Shown here piece by piece: positions 8,470 to 16,027 of a stretch of DNA of 64,000 nucleotides. The stretch covers positions 372,001-436,000 of the forward strand of contig NZ_PVTJ01000004.1 of NCBI RefSeq assembly GCF_003002955.1, read 5' to 3'. The position numbers and the translations under genes are program-made. Origin of the DNA: Glycomyces artemisiae (GTDB lineage Bacteria > Actinomycetota > Actinomycetes > Mycobacteriales > Micromonosporaceae). Under the pieces are notes generated by a model. That model was given only the letters and a program-made list of their open reading frames with translations, did no database searches and was not told the origin of the DNA. Within the stretch, counting starts at the first letter, position 1, and the number at the start of each line of letters is the position of its first letter.

Positions 8470-9270
8470 ATGCCGGACCTGTACGAACTCCTCGACCTTC
8501 CCGAAGACGCCGACACCGACGCCATCGAGGAACGCCTTCGCGAGCAAGAACGAACCTGGGCGCACCTCGCCCGCGACAGCGATCCAGCCGTGCGTGGACG
8601 GGCAGGTCAGGTGCTCGCCGACCTCGTACAGGCGCGCGAGACACTGCTGGATCCCGAGCGCCGAGCCGCGTACGACAACAGGCGCGCCGAGAACCCCGTA
8701 CCCGCACCGCCACCGGTAGCACCGCCACCGGTGATGTCCTACCCCACCGGGCAATTCACCGCCGTCCCCTCCTACTATCCGCACCCCGCAGCGATGGCGC
8801 CCATGCCGAGGCGTCGGCCCGCGGCTGCGGGAGCCGTCCTGGCGCTGTCTGGCGCGCTCCTGATCACGATCGCCACCTTCATGCCCTGGGATCCGAGGCT
8901 CTCCGGGACCGGGAACTACTGGGACCAGGTCTCGTCCCAGGACAGCTTCGGAGCCGACTCGCTGCCCGGCATGCCTCTGGTCGCCATCTCGTTGGTCCTG
9001 GTGACTTTGTTGTGGGCGTTGTACTTCGCCAGTTCCACCCCGAACCAGGGCCTGGTCTGGGCACTCGTCGGGATCGCCGGATCGCTGCTCCTGCTCCCGA
9101 TCGCGTTCGGATCCCTCGGGACCATGGGTGGCAACGACCCCTACCTCGACTACTACGGAGTGGAACAGGGAACCCGGCCCGGCCCGATCTTCGCCGTCAT
9201 CGGAGTCCTGCTGGTCTTCACCGGCAACTTCACCGCGATCGCCCAAAACGCCTCAAGGACCGGCAGCTGA
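8470..9270 (+). CDS. J-like domain membrane protein lacking HPD
   Basis: 266 residues, ATG 8470 behind AGGAGC. The first 65 residues resemble a J domain (LYELLDLPEDADTDAIEERL ... ETLLDPERRAAYDNRR), but the HPD tripeptide that stimulates Hsp70 ATPases is missing; the corresponding loop reads ARDSDP. A Pro-rich linker is followed by four hydrophobic helices (about residues 118-136, 165-185, 193-213 and 238-256). It lies 127 bases after the Hsp70-propeller gene on the same strand, so the two are likely partners. Without HPD it may act as an adaptor rather than a normal co-chaperone. Confidence 0.75.
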   Translation: MPDLYELLDLPEDADTDAIEERLREQERTWAHLARDSDPAVRGRAGQVLADLVQARETLLDPERRAAYDNRRAENPVPAPPPVAPPPVMSYPTGQFTAVPSYYPHPAAMAPMPRRRPAAAGAVLALSGALLITIATFMPWDPRLSGTGNYWDQVSSQDSFGADSLPGMPLVAISLVLVTLLWALYFASSTPNQGLVWALVGIAGSLLLLPIAFGSLGTMGGNDPYLDYYGVEQGTRPGPIFAVIGVLLVFTGNFTAIAQNASRTGS

Positions 9271-9398
9271 AGAGTCGGGTGCTCCACAGCCCAAACCTTC
9301 GGCCCCTCCCACCGGTGGGACCGGTCGTGGATCGGTCAGGGCCACACCGGTGCTGCGTCCAGGACAGCGGTTGACGGTTCGCTCTCCTCCGCCGGAGG

Positions 9399-9938
9399 TC
9401 ACAGTTGCGATTCGTCGCGCCCTGCCCTCGGAGCTCGCATTTCAATGAGCCGGTATATTTCAGCGCGGACTTGACGCGGGTGATGGATGTAGCGAAAGCG
9501 AACCTCGGTCCCCGATGCCGACGATTTGAACCTGAGGTCGCCGTAGCGGAACAGCCGCGCGATAGGCGACTGATGATACTCAATTGCCGTGATCTGCATG
9601 AGCGGCACCTCGCTCCCTTTGCGGCTGAGGACCACCCATTGGAGGACCACGCGGTCGGTGGTGACGAGGTAGCGAGTCGACAGGATTCGCAGCGGTATGG
9701 CAATCAGGTCGAAGACGTTCCTGATAAGGACGACGCCGTCGACTGTGACTACGGCGGCGAAAAGAGCGAGTCCCGGTCCGTCAAGGTTTTCCGCCGAAGC
9801 GGCGATCGAGGCGGCGATGGCATAGACCGCAAGGCAGATGGCGATCCTGGCGCAGGCTCCCAGCAAGGCCAGCCAATGCGGACGTCTGAAGAATCGGATC
9901 TCTTCGTTCGGGGCGAGTACGTTCTCCGGGAACGGCAT
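9399..9938 (-). CDS. PH-domain (bPH2/DUF304-like) membrane protein
   Basis: 179 residues, ATG 9938 with GGAGG at 9943-9947. Two hydrophobic helices (about residues 22-46 and 56-78) precede a domain with STRYLVTTDRVVLQWVVLSRKGSEVPLMQITAIEY split over about 40 residues and a SSASGTEVRFRYIHHP strand pair. This is the usual bacterial PH-domain arrangement (DUF304/bPH2). Such proteins are membrane-bound with a cytoplasmic PH fold and no settled function. Start far downstream of the longer open frame is supported by the ribosome-binding site and by the family N-terminus (LAPNEEIRFF). Confidence 0.75.
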   Translation of the reverse strand: MPFPENVLAPNEEIRFFRRPHWLALLGACARIAICLAVYAIAASIAASAENLDGPGLALFAAVVTVDGVVLIRNVFDLIAIPLRILSTRYLVTTDRVVLQWVVLSRKGSEVPLMQITAIEYHQSPIARLFRYGDLRFKSSASGTEVRFRYIHHPRQVRAEIYRLIEMRAPRAGRDESQL

Positions 9939-10528
9939 GGTGCCTCCAGGGGAAAGGGGCGGGTCGGAGGTGTCAAAGCCCAAGGTACCCAACAGATGCT
10001 TCTCGCCACGATGACCGCAGCGCACATGTCGAGCTCGCCGAACCGGGAGTGGTGCAGGTCGTCCTCGAAAAGCCGAATGTCGCAGCCGGGAGCTCGTCGC
10101 GCAGGCGCCGGACCACGTCCGGAAGCAGCCCATTGGACACCCTCGGGAAGGCGTCAGTACCGATCCGGCCGAAACAGGAAGAGGACGACGGGCGCCCACG
10201 GTCGTGAGCGCCCGCCGCCGGTCGTCTAGATCGGTGCCGAGTACTTCTTCGCGCCGGCTTCTCGCAGGACGGTCTTCACGCTCGAGAGATTGATGCCGTA
10301 CCACGCGGGGCCGCCTGGAAAGACTCACTGACCGACTGAGAGTCAACGTTGAAGCCGATCGAGCACCACGTGGGGAGGCTCGTTCCCAGGGTGGTTGCTC
10401 GCCTCGCCTCGACAGCCCGGGTCCCAGTACCCTCATTCGCCCACGATCTCAACCCAGTCCTTACCTGAGCGCTGACATCGCGCAGGAATCGACTCCGCAC
10501 GAACACAACCAAAGAACTAGCATGGTCT
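9939..10528. other. Long gap with a possible LysR-type remnant
   Basis: No intact gene. On the minus strand around 9990-10180 a broken frame reads NGLLPDVVRRLRDELPG and then IRLFEDDLHH and FGELDM, which recalls the start of a LysR substrate-binding domain (LLPxxVRRFRxxxPG ... GELDL). It has no HTH part and no continuous frame. The rest shows no coding signal. Confidence 0.3.
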
Positions 10529-11782
10529 ATGACCACCTCTCATCCCATGAGCCCCTCACCGACACCGTACGGTTCGGTCCGTGATCTGCCGACGTTTCAA
10601 CAGCTCTCGCAGCAGCTGCTTGGCATGAAGGTCCTCTCGCTGTTCTCTTCCGAGCTGAGAGCCAAAGCCGCCGAGCATCAGCAACTTCTGGACCATCTCG
10701 TCAGTACCGTTGACGACTTCTACGAACAGCTCGGCGCGCGGAACTGGATCTTCCATGCCCTGCTGAGCACCAAGAATGTTCGCTTGCTGCTGGACGAATC
10801 CGCCGATTCGGCCGAGGCGGAGGGGCGCTTTATCGCGCTGTATCAGGATCACCGGACGCTCAGGTGGTGGATCTCGACACTGAATCGGCAGCCGGGATTC
10901 CAGGTCCGGATGCGACAACTCAGGCAGGCGCTTAAACATTACGAGGACAGGCAGTTCGACAGCTGCACCCTCCACTTGATCGCGGTCATGGACGGATTCG
11001 TCAACGACTTCCAACCAGCGGTGCGTAAGGGGCTCCATGCTCGGGACGCGGAGGACATGACGGCCTGGGACAGCGTGGTGGGACACCACATGGGCCTGAC
11101 CCACGTCCTAAAGACCTTCAACACCTCGAAGAAGCGACGGGTCGACGAAGAGGTCTTCGAAGTGTTCCGGCACGGGATCGTCCACGGCACCGTTGTGAAT
11201 TTCAACAACATCGTAGTTGCGACGAAGGCATGGAACATGCTCTTCGCCGTCGCCGACTGGGCCACCGCCACAACGAAAGCGGCAGAACCCCCTGAACCCC
11301 AACCCGGATGGCCTGAAGCCATCCAGGGACTGCAGGAGCTCGGACGGCGCTCCCGATACAAGGAGGGATTTGCGGCACGGCTCCTGACCGCGGATGCGCC
11401 GACCTTCGACCAAGACCCCGTCACTTCTCGGGCCCGCGCACTACTCGAAGCCTGGGAACGTCGCCAGTGGGGCAAGGTCATGGCCTTCCTTCCCCCTAAA
11501 GACGTCCAGAAAATGGGGACGAGACTGGCCATTCAGATGATCAAGGACACGCTCAGCGAGGACCTGGTCCTCCACCACTGGGCGCTCACTTCGATCGACT
11601 ACAACCGCCCGTACTGCGCCGACGCTGAAGCTGCGGCAGCGGTGAACGGCGACGACGGACTCCTGCGCATCCGATTCAGCAACCATGATGCGCACGGCAC
11701 CATCAGCGTGCCCGGTACTCCCGGCACCGACTGGTACGTTGCGCTGTGGACGCCGAAACAGTTCTTCTCTGCCGAGAGCTAA
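10529..11782 (+). CDS. HEPN-like protein with RX4H motif
   Basis: 417 residues, soluble, mostly helical. RHGIVHG at residues 214-220 fits the RX4-6H signature of HEPN domains, many of which are RNases in toxin-antitoxin and phage-abortive systems; R214 and H219 would be the active pair. The helices before it (LHLIAVMDGFVNDF and VVGHHMGLTHVLKTFN) are compatible with the HEPN bundle. The C-terminal 110 residues resemble no domain that I can name. A recognisable nucleotidyltransferase antitoxin is not next to it. HEPN assignment rests on one motif and fold impression, so it is tentative. It is followed by an orphan gene on the same strand. Confidence 0.6.
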   Translation: MTTSHPMSPSPTPYGSVRDLPTFQQLSQQLLGMKVLSLFSSELRAKAAEHQQLLDHLVSTVDDFYEQLGARNWIFHALLSTKNVRLLLDESADSAEAEGRFIALYQDHRTLRWWISTLNRQPGFQVRMRQLRQALKHYEDRQFDSCTLHLIAVMDGFVNDFQPAVRKGLHARDAEDMTAWDSVVGHHMGLTHVLKTFNTSKKRRVDEEVFEVFRHGIVHGTVVNFNNIVVATKAWNMLFAVADWATATTKAAEPPEPQPGWPEAIQGLQELGRRSRYKEGFAARLLTADAPTFDQDPVTSRARALLEAWERRQWGKVMAFLPPKDVQKMGTRLAIQMIKDTLSEDLVLHHWALTSIDYNRPYCADAEAAAAVNGDDGLLRIRFSNHDAHGTISVPGTPGTDWYVALWTPKQFFSAES

Positions 11783-11914
11783 CCCAGCGGAATAGATCGC
11801 GAGGTTGAAAGGTCACCGCAGGGCACCTCGACACGCGGCAGTGAAAGAACGCCCTCAGGCTGAGCGAGCTGCGAGCATGGGCACTTCTGCACCCGGCGAG
11901 TTGGAGGAGCCTCA

Positions 11915-13405
11915 ATGGCGCGAACATCACCCCCGCTGAACGAGCGCCAGCGCTCGACGTTGCGGTTGATCGGGAATGGGAATGATCTCAGCGGGGATGA
12001 CCGGGTGGGTTTGCGGATCACGGCTCGCTCGCTTGCTTCCCGCGGCCTGGTGACGGTTCGCAGGACCGGCGGGAAGTGGCGGGCGTCGATCACTGAGGCA
12101 GGCCGGGACTTCCTCGATCAAGGCGGCGCCCAATCTGGGGACACAAGACGGGCATCTGAATTCGGGTCGCCGCCGAGGCAGCAGCGGCGTGTACTCGGCG
12201 AGGATGCGAAGTCGGGTCCGGGCCTGAGCGCGCGAACGCGTCCCACTGCTCCTGGGGCTCGTCGCCAGGAGGCGCTGTCGCTGGTGGAGCGTCTGGTTCG
12301 GGACCGCAGGATCCTCATCGCCGATCCGGATCAGTCTGAGCGCGGGCACTGGCGCAAGACCATCCACTACGCAAAGCTATACGAACTGGTCCCTGACGGG
12401 CAGTTCATCGAATGCACCGGATCCGAACGCGGCGACCTGACTATCACGCTCATGGCAGGAGCCCACCCCAATGCCGCTCGCAAGCGCGCCGCGAAGCTGA
12501 CGCCGGTCCCGGTGCCGCAGCGCCTGGACCGCCTGCACCCGGTCATAGCCCAGCTCCGTGACAATGCCGCGAAGCTCGCCATGCCGAAGCCACTCCGGCA
12601 CCGGGCCCTGCTGCTCCTGCAGGCGCTCGCTGCGGCCGCCGAAGAACGCGGCTGGCAAGTCCGGGATCGCTCGGGCGAGGCCGAGCCGCACTACAGCGGG
12701 CACCGCCGACAGTCAGAGCATCGTGAAGGCTGGATCTGGATGGTCGTCGACGGGTACTCCTACCAGGTCACCATCGATCAGGAGTTCCCACAGACGCTCG
12801 ATGCAGTCAAATCGCAATCGCTCAAGATCGAGCTGCCCCATACAAAATCGGGCAGTCGATGCCGTTGGGCTGACCGCAAGACGGTCACGCTGGAGGATCG
12901 CCTGCCCGAAGTCCTCGATGGCCTCGCTACTCGGGCGGCAGAAGACCGTGAGCGCATCGCGATCGAGGCACAGGAGGCGGCTGAGCGGCAGCGCGCCCGC
13001 GAGAAGGCCGAAACGGACGCTCGCTCCCGAGCGTTGTCCCAGTTCAATGCCGAGACGCTCTACCGGCAGGTGGCGGCGTTCGAACGCGCTCGCGCGATCA
13101 GCGCCTACTGTGACGTGCTGGAACAGCGCATCGAGGCCACTGACGCCCCCGAATCGGACCGGGAGAGGGCCATGGCCTGGCTCGCGTGGGCCAGGGCCCA
13201 CGCCGCCGAGATTGACCCGTTCCGAACCTTGCCGACCATGCCCGAAGCTCCCGAATTTACGCCGGAAGACCTGAAACCTTTCATCGCTGGAAGCGAAGCC
13301 TTTGGGACCGAAGGAATGTCGATCACACACAGCGCGGCCCGGCCGCAAGATCTCAACATGGTCTGGCTTCACCTTCTGGCGCAAAAACCATACTTTCGAA
13401 GGTAG
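11915..13405 (+). CDS. Large hypothetical protein with N-terminal wHTH-like region and coiled coil
   Basis: 496 residues, ATG 11915 with GGAGGAG just upstream. Residues 1-70 look like a winged-helix segment (LNERQRSTLRLIGNG ... ASRGLVTVRRTGGKWRASIT). The middle (about 110-320) contains a strand-rich region seen in uncharacterised Streptomyces proteins, often misnamed PE-PGRS. Residues about 345-385 are a charged coiled coil (EAQEAAERQRAREKAETDA). No catalytic motif is recognised. It is the last gene before the tRNA end of the island, where integrative elements often keep DNA-binding or accessory genes. Confidence 0.65.
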   Translation: MARTSPPLNERQRSTLRLIGNGNDLSGDDRVGLRITARSLASRGLVTVRRTGGKWRASITEAGRDFLDQGGAQSGDTRRASEFGSPPRQQRRVLGEDAKSGPGLSARTRPTAPGARRQEALSLVERLVRDRRILIADPDQSERGHWRKTIHYAKLYELVPDGQFIECTGSERGDLTITLMAGAHPNAARKRAAKLTPVPVPQRLDRLHPVIAQLRDNAAKLAMPKPLRHRALLLLQALAAAAEERGWQVRDRSGEAEPHYSGHRRQSEHREGWIWMVVDGYSYQVTIDQEFPQTLDAVKSQSLKIELPHTKSGSRCRWADRKTVTLEDRLPEVLDGLATRAAEDRERIAIEAQEAAERQRAREKAETDARSRALSQFNAETLYRQVAAFERARAISAYCDVLEQRIEATDAPESDRERAMAWLAWARAHAAEIDPFRTLPTMPEAPEFTPEDLKPFIAGSEAFGTEGMSITHSAARPQDLNMVWLHLLAQKPYFRR

Positions 13406-13534
13406 AACATTCACATTCAATATGCACTATTTGCCTGATTAGTACTATTTGACTGAAATGTCGAGGCCACGCTGGGGCCACAGATCGGGCCGTTTCCAGT
13501 CGGATTCAGCCGGTCGGAGCCGGACAAGAGGAAA

Positions 13535-13568
13535 CCCCGCCTTCCAGTGTTCGTGCTGGCAGACGGGG
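13535..13568. terminator. tRNA-Phe downstream hairpin
   Basis: CCCCG (13535-13539) pairs with CGGGG (13564-13568), with inner CCAG/CTGG pairing. It lies 21 bases 3' of the tRNA-Phe gene and resembles 401-434, as expected if the element brought its own copy of the tRNA terminator region. Confidence 0.5.
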
Positions 13569-13588
13569 TGTTTCGCCTGGTGATGAGG

Positions 13589-13626
13589 GTGGCCAGGGCC
13601 GGGGTCGAACCGGCGACCTTCCGCTT
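13589..13626 (-). repeat. tRNA-proximal attachment-site copy
   Basis: Exact 38-bp match to 455-492, lying within the 3' half of the intact tRNA-Phe gene. It marks the right boundary of the island; the spacing between the copies gives an element of about 13.1 kb. Confidence 0.8.
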
Positions 13627-13663
13627 TTCAGGCGGACGCTCGTACCAACTGAGCTACCTGGCC
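13590..13663 (-). tRNA. tRNA-Phe (anticodon GAA)
   Basis: A 74-nt cloverleaf: acceptor stem GGCCAGG/CCTGGCC, D stem GCTC/GAGC, anticodon stem TCCGC/GCGGA with loop CTGAAAA (anticodon GAA), T arm GCCGG-TTCGACC-CCGGC and discriminator A. CCA is not encoded. All stems pair perfectly. The gene serves as the insertion site of the island to its left. Confidence 0.95.
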
Positions 13664-13946
13664 AGGAAACACGCACTGCGCGTTGCCGTGAACACTGTAC
13701 AACATGCCGGGCCCGGCCACCGAAGTGGTATTGCGCGGAACGTGACGTCCGCCCCGCCGGGCGGGGCGGCCCGAGGCACCCGATCGGGTGCGATCCGCCG
13801 GACTGCGGCCCCGGCCGGCCGGGGGCAAGCCGGGCCATCTCCTGCTCAACCAAGTCAAAGCGCCGCAAGGATTTTCGATGCGACGGTGGAACGAGTCGGC
13901 GGGCGCGGGTAGCGTACAGGGCACCCTACCCCCCGAGGAGGTTTCC

Positions 13947-15194
13947 GTGACCCGACTCGCTGCCGTCCCGCCGATGGGCTGGAATTCGTGGGACGTGTTC
14001 GGGACCTCGGTCACCGAGGCCGAGACGCGCGCGAACGCCGAGTTCATCGCCGAGCACATGGCCGAGCACGGCTGGGAGTACGTCGTCGTCGACATCCAGT
14101 GGTACGACCCGGCCGCCCGCGCGGGCGGGTACAACTCCGGGACCAAGCTGGTCCTCGACGAGTACGGCCTCCCGCAGCCCGCCCCGAACCGGTTCCCCTC
14201 TGCGGCGGGCGGTGCCGGGTTCAAGCCGCTCGCCGACTACGTGCACTCCCTCGGGCTGAAGTTCGGCCTGCACATCCTCCGGGGCGTCCCCCGCCAGGCC
14301 GTCGCGGCGGACACGCCGATCAAGGGCAGCGAGTACTCGGCGGCGCAGATCCCCGACCGGGAGCGGCTCTCCTCGTGGGTCGACGACAACTGGGGCATCG
14401 ACCACTCCCACCCGGGCGGCCAGGCGTACTACGACTCCCTCGCCCGCCAGTTCGCGGACTGGGGCGTCGACTACGTGAAGGCCGACGACATGATCGCCCC
14501 CTACTGGGAGGACGAGGTCGAGGCGTTCTGGCACGCGATCGATCGCGTCGACCGCGACATCCTCCTCAGCCTCTCCCCGGGCATGAACCTCTCCACCGCC
14601 CACGCCGAGCACCTCAAGGCCCACTCCCACCTGTGGCGCGTCTCCGCCGACCTGTGGGACCGCTGGCGCGACATCAACGCCCAGTTCGACCTCCTCCGCG
14701 AATGGGCCCCTCATGCCGGCCCGGGCCACTGGCCCGATGCCGACATGCTCCCCTTGGGCCGCATGGGCGTCCGCGCCGAAGTGGGCGAGCCCCGCGAGAG
14801 CCTCCTCACCCCCGACGAGCAGCGCACGATGCTCACCCTCTGGTGCATCGCCCGCTCCCCGCTCATGGTCGGCGCCGACCTGCCCAACTCCAGCGCTGAA
14901 ACGATCGAACTCCTCACCAACCCCGAAGTCCTCGCCGCCCAACGCCACCCCGCCGGGTCCCGCGAGGTCTGGCGCGAGGGCAAACTCGTCGCCTGGGCCT
15001 CCGAAGACGGCGCCTTCGCGGCCCTGTTCAACCGCGGCCCCGAGCCCGCCGAGATCCAGGTCCCGTGGGCGGTCCTGGGGACGGCCCGGCCGGGCCGGAT
15101 CCGGGATTGCTGGGGGCGGACGGACCTGGTTCCCGGGGATGCGCTTCGGGTGAAGTTGCAGCCGCACGGGTCGGCCCTGTTTCGGCTTTCTTAG
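13947..15194 (+). CDS. GH27-type alpha-galactosidase, cytoplasmic
   Basis: 415 residues from GTG 13947, preceded by GAGGAGG at 13935-13941. The N-terminus PPMGWNSWDVFG is the GH27/GH36-D clan hallmark. The (beta/alpha)8 barrel carries YVKADD, with D180 in the place of the nucleophile, and RVSADLWDRW, with D235 as acid/base. A short beta-sandwich domain closes the protein. No signal peptide is present, so it probably acts on imported alpha-galactosides. Exact substrate cannot be told from sequence. It is a single-gene unit with its own terminators downstream. Confidence 0.85.
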   Translation: MTRLAAVPPMGWNSWDVFGTSVTEAETRANAEFIAEHMAEHGWEYVVVDIQWYDPAARAGGYNSGTKLVLDEYGLPQPAPNRFPSAAGGAGFKPLADYVHSLGLKFGLHILRGVPRQAVAADTPIKGSEYSAAQIPDRERLSSWVDDNWGIDHSHPGGQAYYDSLARQFADWGVDYVKADDMIAPYWEDEVEAFWHAIDRVDRDILLSLSPGMNLSTAHAEHLKAHSHLWRVSADLWDRWRDINAQFDLLREWAPHAGPGHWPDADMLPLGRMGVRAEVGEPRESLLTPDEQRTMLTLWCIARSPLMVGADLPNSSAETIELLTNPEVLAAQRHPAGSREVWREGKLVAWASEDGAFAALFNRGPEPAEIQVPWAVLGTARPGRIRDCWGRTDLVPGDALRVKLQPHGSALFRLS

Positions 15195-15227
15195 GGCGCT
15201 TGGTTTCTGGATTATCTGAGTGTTGGT

Positions 15228-15260
15228 GCGGGCGCATCGGCTGGGTGCCGGTGCGCCCGC
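15228..15260. terminator. Hairpin after GH27 gene
   Basis: GCGGGCGCATCGGC pairs with GCCGGTGCGCCCGC across a 5-nt loop (one G-T pair). A second hairpin, CCGCGAGCGG/CCGCTCGCGG, follows at 15296-15321. Neither has a U-run, which is normal in actinobacteria. Confidence 0.6.
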
Positions 15261-15423
15261 GATTCGTACCTCGCGAGGTGGTGTTCCGGTAGGAGCCGCG
15301 AGCGGATGCACCCGCTCGCGGTCTTCGGGGGCGGCCCCCGGGGTCTCCCTCTAATACCGCCAGTCCTACCGGAACCAGCTCCACCTGCCTCCTCTCCACC
15401 ACCACCAGAGACAGGTGTTTTTG

Positions 15424-15529
15424 CTATCCACAATCACATGCCGGGAAAGTCTTGCCAAGGTTTGATTTCCCACCTGTGGATAACTATGTGAGTGTTTGGC
15501 ATTTTGCCTGGTGGGGTGGGTGTGGATAA
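15424..15529. repeat. Three DnaA-box-like sites
   Basis: TTATCCACA occurs perfectly twice on the minus strand (15475-15483 and 15521-15529), 46 bp apart, and CTATCCACA once on the plus strand (15424-15432). The consensus of strong DnaA boxes is TTATCCACA. No dnaA/dnaN genes are near, so this is not oriC. The sites lie in the unusual 3' tail of the VOC gene and just beyond it. Confidence 0.45.
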
Positions 15530-15925
15530 CTCGGCGGGGGTTTCGGGGTCGGTCATCCACTGGACGAGCTGGATGATGACGCCGTTGGGGTCGGCGGTCT
15601 GGAAGTAGCGCTCGCCCCACTCCTCGGTCTCGATCGGGGTAGTGATCGGGACGCCTTCAGCCTGGATGCGCTCGTATTCGGCGTCGATGTCGTCGACGAC
15701 GAAGGCGAGCAGGAGGCCGTCGGCGTGGCCCTTGGCGCTGTCGGGCTTGAAGGTGGGCAGGCCGGTCTTCAGGAAGATGACGTTGAACCCGGCGTCGGGG
15801 CGGGAGAGGGAGACGAAGCCGTCAGCGGCCATGTCCTCGGTGAAGCCGTAGTGGCGCTTGAGGAAGTCCGCGGAGGCGGTCGGGTCGGCGACGTTGAGCG
15901 AGACGGCGGACGAGGTGATTCGCAT
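15434..15925 (-). CDS. VOC (glyoxalase/bleomycin resistance) family protein
   Basis: 163 residues from ATG 15925, with GGAGCG upstream. Residues 1-126 show the VOC fold pattern: SSAVSLNVADPTASADFL, HADGLLLAFVVDDIDAEY, YFQTADPNGVIIQLVQW. Metal-site residues of classical members are only partly kept, so the activity is uncertain. The last 37 residues form a tail rich in Pro/Thr that is not part of the fold and is encoded over the DnaA-box-like sites. It is divergent from a TetR gene across a region with GTAC repeats, and is the likely target of that regulator. Confidence 0.8.
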   Translation of the reverse strand: MRITSSAVSLNVADPTASADFLKRHYGFTEDMAADGFVSLSRPDAGFNVIFLKTGLPTFKPDSAKGHADGLLLAFVVDDIDAEYERIQAEGVPITTPIETEEWGERYFQTADPNGVIIQLVQWMTDPETPAELSTPTPPGKMPNTHIVIHRWEIKPWQDFPGM

Positions 15926-15964
15926 GGGCGCTCCTTGACGGGTGTTTCGGTGGATCGTTTCTTC

Positions 15965-16006
15965 GTACGTTGTATATTGTACTTAGTACGTCGTACGGCG
16001 TACAAC
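15965..16006. promoter_or_regulatory. Phased GTAC array, likely TetR operator
   Basis: GTA-containing heptamers start at 15965, 15972, 15979, 15986, 15993 and 16000, an exact 7-bp period; five read GTAC and one GTAT. The whole has dyad symmetry centred on the GTAC at 15986-15989, with outer arms GTTGTA (15969-15974) and TACAAC (16001-16006). It lies between the divergent VOC and TetR genes and is the best candidate operator for both promoters. Confidence 0.65.
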
Positions 16007-16027
16007 TTTTCGGGTAAGGTTTTTCGC

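Noticed and set aside
13788-13946. Longer start for the GH27 gene
   Set aside because: The upstream frame lacks a ribosome-binding site; GTG 13947 has GAGGAGG and starts right before the family N-terminus.
15424-15529. Origin of replication
   Set aside because: Only three boxes, and no dnaA, dnaN, parAB or gyr genes near.
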